Assembly (NCBI GenBank): GCA_013695335.1
Contig: JACDAR010000069.1
Location: forward strand, 1 to 25,055
Reading direction: 5' to 3'
Source of the DNA: Rubrobacter sp.
GTDB taxonomy: Bacteria > Actinomycetota > Rubrobacteria > Rubrobacterales > Rubrobacteraceae
Length of the DNA: 25,055 nt
Shown here: positions 22,054 to 25,055 of the stretch, one piece after another
Position numbering within the stretch: the stretch's first letter is position 1
How the letters are laid out: each line of letters begins with the position of its first letter
Position numbers and translations under genes: made by a program
The notes under the pieces: model-generated
Told to the model about the DNA's origin: nothing
Seen by the model: only the letters and a program-made list of their open reading frames with translations
Databases searched by the model: none

Positions 22054-22776
22054 TTAGCTATCGAAGCTCGAAAATATGGCAGCGTCGAGTACGCACGGGT
22101 ATATGTCGCACGCAGCGCACAATTCTCGGAAGCCTCTGGATACGAACTTGTAGTATTCAAGGTCTCCTAAAGCGTCCGCTGACAGAGTCACGGGGAAGCC
22201 AAAGTCTTTCAGCCACTTGGTGATCCTGCTGTCGATCGGAATCTCGTACTTCGTCAAGCCCAAGCCTTGCAGCAGATTGCGTGACTGTTTTGGTCCAAAA
22301 CCTTTCAAATAATGGTCAATAAAGTCTGCCGCTTCTGTTTCCATTTCCAGTGTTGGGTTCTTTCTCGTATCGCGAAAGACTTTCTTGACTTCCTCCCATC
22401 CACCCTGCTTTTCGAGCCATCGAAAGTTGTCGTGGATTTGCTCGCTTATGGTGATGTTTCTTCTGATTCCTCCACGAGCTAACGTCCTCTGCGCAAAGGA
22501 TTTAAGGCTCCGCCGCTGTTGGCACTCTCGAAATCTCAAGGGGAAAGGTTCCTGACTAGCGAATCTTGCCACGGCGCTGTTTGGACCTGCCCGTGCCTGC
22601 GTAGTCATCAGGCATACTACCATCTCCCTCCAGAATGCATCTCGCGAGAACCGGGAGAAGCCTTTCTCGACATTTCGCTCCCGTCTCCGAACAACGAAAG
22701 CGTTGTCCTTATGCTCGTCGAAAAACTCCTTCACTCTCTGGACATCAATATCCTCAATCTCCCATAACAACTTCAC
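22054..22776 (-). CDS. HhH-GPD DNA glycosylase-like protein
   Basis: The 240-residue protein has a helix-hairpin-helix: YLKGFGPKQSRNLLQGLGL, followed by IPIDSRITKWL. This matches the Ogg2/AGOG type of 8-oxoguanine glycosylase, in which the Lys of GxxK attacks C1' and the Asp of IDSR activates it. These would be the Lys in GPKQSR and the Asp in PIDSRI. The N half is helical with LWEIEDIDVQRVKEFFDEH and FWREMVVCLMTTQARAG. No Fe-S cysteine cluster is seen. GTG 22776 lies two bases after the stop of the E2 gene, so it may be read with the dehydrogenase operon. The DNA is clearly AT-richer than the neighbours, suggesting recent transfer. Base-excision repair is likely; substrate is unknown. Confidence 0.7.
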   Translation of the reverse strand: MKLLWEIEDIDVQRVKEFFDEHKDNAFVVRRRERNVEKGFSRFSRDAFWREMVVCLMTTQARAGPNSAVARFASQEPFPLRFRECQQRRSLKSFAQRTLARGGIRRNITISEQIHDNFRWLEKQGGWEEVKKVFRDTRKNPTLEMETEAADFIDHYLKGFGPKQSRNLLQGLGLTKYEIPIDSRITKWLKDFGFPVTLSADALGDLEYYKFVSRGFRELCAACDIYPCVLDAAIFSSFDS

Positions 22777-22778
22777 TT

Positions 22779-24140
22779 TTACCCGATGCCACTCTCAGGC
22801 GTGTAGCCTTCCAGTTGCCGCTTGACGACGTTCAGGAACCGTAGCGCCGCGCCACCGTCCAGAACGCGGTGGTCGAAGGAGACTTCCAGGTTCATCATGC
22901 TACGGATGGCGATGGCTTCGCCCCCATCGTGCTCCACCACTACCGGGCGTTTCACTATCGCCTCGGCTGAGAGGATGGCTGCCTGCGGGTGGTTGATTAT
23001 GGGCGTCGATATCACGCTGCCCAACGCGCCGGGGTTGTTGACGGTGAAGGTGCCGCCCGAAACGTCATCAGGCGAGAGCTGGCGACTACGCGCCTTGCGT
23101 ACGATCTCGTCTATGCTGCGGGCGAGGCCGGTGAGGTTCATCCCATCGGCGTCTCTGAGGACGGGTACGATCAGGGCGTCGTCAAGGTCCACGGCTATGC
23201 CGATGTTGATCTCCTTGCGAAGCAAGATTCTGTCACCATCCCAAACGGAGTTGAGGATGGGATTCTCCTTCAGGCTCCCCACAACCGCCTTGACAATGAA
23301 AGGCAGGTACGTGAGCTTCACCCCTTCGCGCTCCGCGAAAGCCTCCTTTTCCCGCCCACGCAATGCGACGAGCCCGCTCACGTCCACCTCGACCATGGTC
23401 CACGCGTGTGGCGCTTCGCGCTTGCTCAACGACATGCGGTTGGCGATGGCGCGCCTCATCGGTGTCAGGTTCACTACCCGGTCACCCTCGTGGGCCGGGA
23501 CACGCTCCACCTCCGGCGATGGCGGCTCGAAGGCTTCGCGTTCCTCGCGCAACGCGGTGGGGGTATCCGTCTTCTGCCTTATGTAGCCTTCGATGTCCTT
23601 TTTCGTCACCCGTCCGCCGACGCCGGAACCGGGGATCTCACGTATATCCAGGCCGTGCTCGGAGGCGAGGCGGCGCACCACGGGCGACGAGCGCGTCAGG
23701 CGCAGCGACTCAGCGCTCTCGGTGGCGCGTCCGTTGTCCAGTCCTTCTCTCTTGCTCCGCGTGGCGCGGGCCTCGACGAGCGTTTGATGTTGACCATCGT
23801 CCTTGTTAGAAGGCTGGGTCTCCACAGAGGGAAACTCCTCGGTGGTTGCCCCGTCGGACACGCTTTCATCAACCACGGCTTTCTCTGATAGGGATTCTTC
23901 TCCGGCCGCGGCGACGAGTGCGATCTCGACTCCCACGTCCACGGTCGTCCCTTCGGAGACGAGGAGCTTCTCGACCTTTCCGGCGAAGGGTGAGGGAAGC
24001 TCGGCGTTGACTTTGTCCGTGTCTACCTCGGCCAGTGGTTCGTCCAGGGCGACCTCGTCCCCCTCGGCCTTGAGCCAGCGGGTGATGGTGCCCTCCGTCA
24101 CGCTCTCCCCAAGCTGGGGCATTATTACGGGTGTCGCCAC
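22779..24140 (-). CDS. dihydrolipoamide acyltransferase E2 of a branched-chain 2-oxoacid dehydrogenase complex
   Basis: The 453-residue E2 carries acyl groups from E1 to CoA. A lipoyl domain at residues 1-76 has Lys43 in EVDTDKVNAE as the lipoylation site. A charged linker follows, then a peripheral-subunit-binding domain at 151-187 (SSPVVRRLASEHGLDIREIP), a second linker, and the catalytic domain with SFDHRVLDGGAALRFL containing the HxxxDG motif. TDKVNAE and a single lipoyl domain are more usual in branched-chain or oxoglutarate E2 than in pyruvate E2. The start is GTG with GGGAGGGG before it, nine bases after the E1-beta stop. Together with leucine dehydrogenase, branched-chain substrates are favoured. 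Confidence 0.93.
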   Translation of the reverse strand: MATPVIMPQLGESVTEGTITRWLKAEGDEVALDEPLAEVDTDKVNAELPSPFAGKVEKLLVSEGTTVDVGVEIALVAAAGEESLSEKAVVDESVSDGATTEEFPSVETQPSNKDDGQHQTLVEARATRSKREGLDNGRATESAESLRLTRSSPVVRRLASEHGLDIREIPGSGVGGRVTKKDIEGYIRQKTDTPTALREEREAFEPPSPEVERVPAHEGDRVVNLTPMRRAIANRMSLSKREAPHAWTMVEVDVSGLVALRGREKEAFAEREGVKLTYLPFIVKAVVGSLKENPILNSVWDGDRILLRKEINIGIAVDLDDALIVPVLRDADGMNLTGLARSIDEIVRKARSRQLSPDDVSGGTFTVNNPGALGSVISTPIINHPQAAILSAEAIVKRPVVVEHDGGEAIAIRSMMNLEVSFDHRVLDGGAALRFLNVVKRQLEGYTPESGIG

Positions 24141-24149
24141 TTCCCCTCC

Positions 24150-25055
24150 CTAGTATCGCGCCAGTTCGAGCATGGCCGCCTCTATCTTCTCCGCCGAAGG
24201 CACGAAGGCGTCCATCGCCGACCGGGAGAAGGGAGCTGCTGGCGTATCCGGCGCACCGAGACGCATAACAGGCGCGTCCAGCCACTCAAACGCCTCGGCC
24301 GAGACGATGGCCGCTATCTCCCCGGATACGGAGCCCGTGATGTTCGCCTCCGAGACTATGAGAACCTTGCCCGTCTTCTTGACGGAGTTCAGAATCTTCT
24401 CCCTGTCCAGCGGATACAGAGTCCGCGGCTCCACTACCTCGGTCTCGATACCGTGCTCGTCTGATAGTTTTCCGGCCATCTCCAGCGCCGTATATAGCAT
24501 CAGCCCGTAGGAGACTACCGTGATGTCTCCACCCTCGCGATGCACGCGGGCGCTGTTCAGGGAGACTTCGGGGACTTCGTCCGGCACGTCTTCTTTTATG
24601 AGGCGGTACGTGCGTTTGTGTTCGAGGAAGAGGACGGGGTTCGGGTCGCGGATGGCGCTCTTTAGCATGGCCTTTGCGTCAGCCGGGAAGGTTGGGGCGA
24701 CGACTTTCAACCCGGGCGTATTGCAGAACCACGCCTCGATGGACTGGGAGTGGTAGAGGGCGCCGCCGTGGACTGCCCCGTATGGGGCACGGATGGTAAT
24801 TGGCACTTTCCAGGCGCCGTTGGATCGGTAGTAGAACTTGGCTGCTTCGTTGATGATCTGGTCGAAAGCCGGGGTTATGAAGTCGGCGAACTGTATCTCG
24901 GCGACGGGGCGCATGCCGTTCACCGAGAGCCCGATGGCGGAACCCACGATCAGGCTTTCCGCCAGCGGCGTGTCCATCACCCGCGCCGCCCCGAACTCAT
25001 CCTGCAAACCCTGCGTCACCCGGAACACGCCGCCAGCCCGGCCCACGTCCTCGCC
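24150..25055 (-). CDS. 2-oxoacid dehydrogenase E1 component, beta subunit (partial)
   Basis: The gene runs off the right edge; 301 residues are present and about 25-35 N-terminal residues are missing. The frame is open to the last base and begins GEDVGRAGGVFRVTQGL, the conserved start of the PP domain. Other hallmarks are DTPLAESLIVGSAIGLSVNG, EIQFADFITPAFDQIINEAAK, PYGAVHGGALYHSQSIEAWF and the C-terminal transketolase part with VVEPRTLYPLDREKI. E1-beta pairs with E1-alpha (expected upstream, outside the window) to bind thiamine diphosphate and decarboxylate the 2-oxoacid. It is operonic with the E2 gene. Branched-chain rather than pyruvate specificity is inferred from context. Confidence 0.93.
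   Translation of the reverse strand, partial: GEDVGRAGGVFRVTQGLQDEFGAARVMDTPLAESLIVGSAIGLSVNGMRPVAEIQFADFITPAFDQIINEAAKFYYRSNGAWKVPITIRAPYGAVHGGALYHSQSIEAWFCNTPGLKVVAPTFPADAKAMLKSAIRDPNPVLFLEHKRTYRLIKEDVPDEVPEVSLNSARVHREGGDITVVSYGLMLYTALEMAGKLSDEHGIETEVVEPRTLYPLDREKILNSVKKTGKVLIVSEANITGSVSGEIAAIVSAEAFEWLDAPVMRLGAPDTPAAPFSRSAMDAFVPSAEKIEAAMLELARY

Overview
The window is GC-rich, with an estimated 60% GC. It has tightly packed operons, many GTG/TTG starts, tRNA genes without an encoded CCA, and a small acyl-CoA carboxylase epsilon-like subunit beside a biotin carboxylase/BCCP fusion. Together these suggest a high-GC actinobacterium. A deep-branching lineage such as Rubrobacter fits my recollection of these protein families, but no sequence search was possible and no rRNA is present, so the genus is inference.

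Left part (1-4600, nearly all minus strand): tRNA-Ala(UGC), then a sugar/sugar-acid catabolic operon read right to left. Its genes are a Gfo/Idh/MocA oxidoreductase, a TIM-barrel sugar isomerase, a mannonate-oxidoreductase-like SDR and a second TIM-barrel isomerase. Two decayed pieces lie within it: an NAD-dependent epimerase missing its middle, and an unidentified C-terminal fragment. A perfect 12-bp palindrome sits in front of the first gene. Next, on the plus strand, is a TctC/Bug-type substrate-binding lipoprotein interrupted by two single-base losses in homopolymers.

Middle (5700-14000): an FmdB zinc-ribbon protein with a DUF309 protein; a cassette of amidohydrolase, FGGY kinase and a divergent GpsA-like dehydrogenase; a tiny excisionase-like HTH ORF beside tRNA-Ile(GAU); a bifunctional-nuclease (DUF151) protein whose promoter is back-to-back with that of the tRNA; a DUF5654-like membrane protein; and two alpha/beta hydrolases. 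A degraded second copy of the start of the DUF5654-like gene lies about 2 kb away.

Right part (14000-25055): a six-gene minus-strand acyl-CoA carboxylase operon (beta subunit, membrane protein, epsilon-like subunit, biotin carboxylase/BCCP, a 357-aa unknown and a 90-aa unknown). Its first gene appears to be leaderless. Then come a Phd/VapC toxin-antitoxin pair, leucine dehydrogenase, a HicAB pair, an AT-richer HhH-GPD glycosylase-like gene, and E2 and E1-beta of a branched-chain 2-oxoacid dehydrogenase, the last running off the right edge.

Leucine dehydrogenase, the 2-oxoacid dehydrogenase and a carboxylase with a propionyl-type specificity residue together make a plausible branched-chain amino acid to propionyl-CoA to methylmalonyl-CoA route. 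It is interrupted by two toxin-antitoxin modules and a gene of foreign composition. I found no CRISPR array, insertion sequence or phage module. The best candidates for new biology are the 357-aa and 90-aa unknowns in the carboxylase operon, the kinase/dehydrogenase/amidohydrolase cassette, and the glycosylase appended to the dehydrogenase operon.
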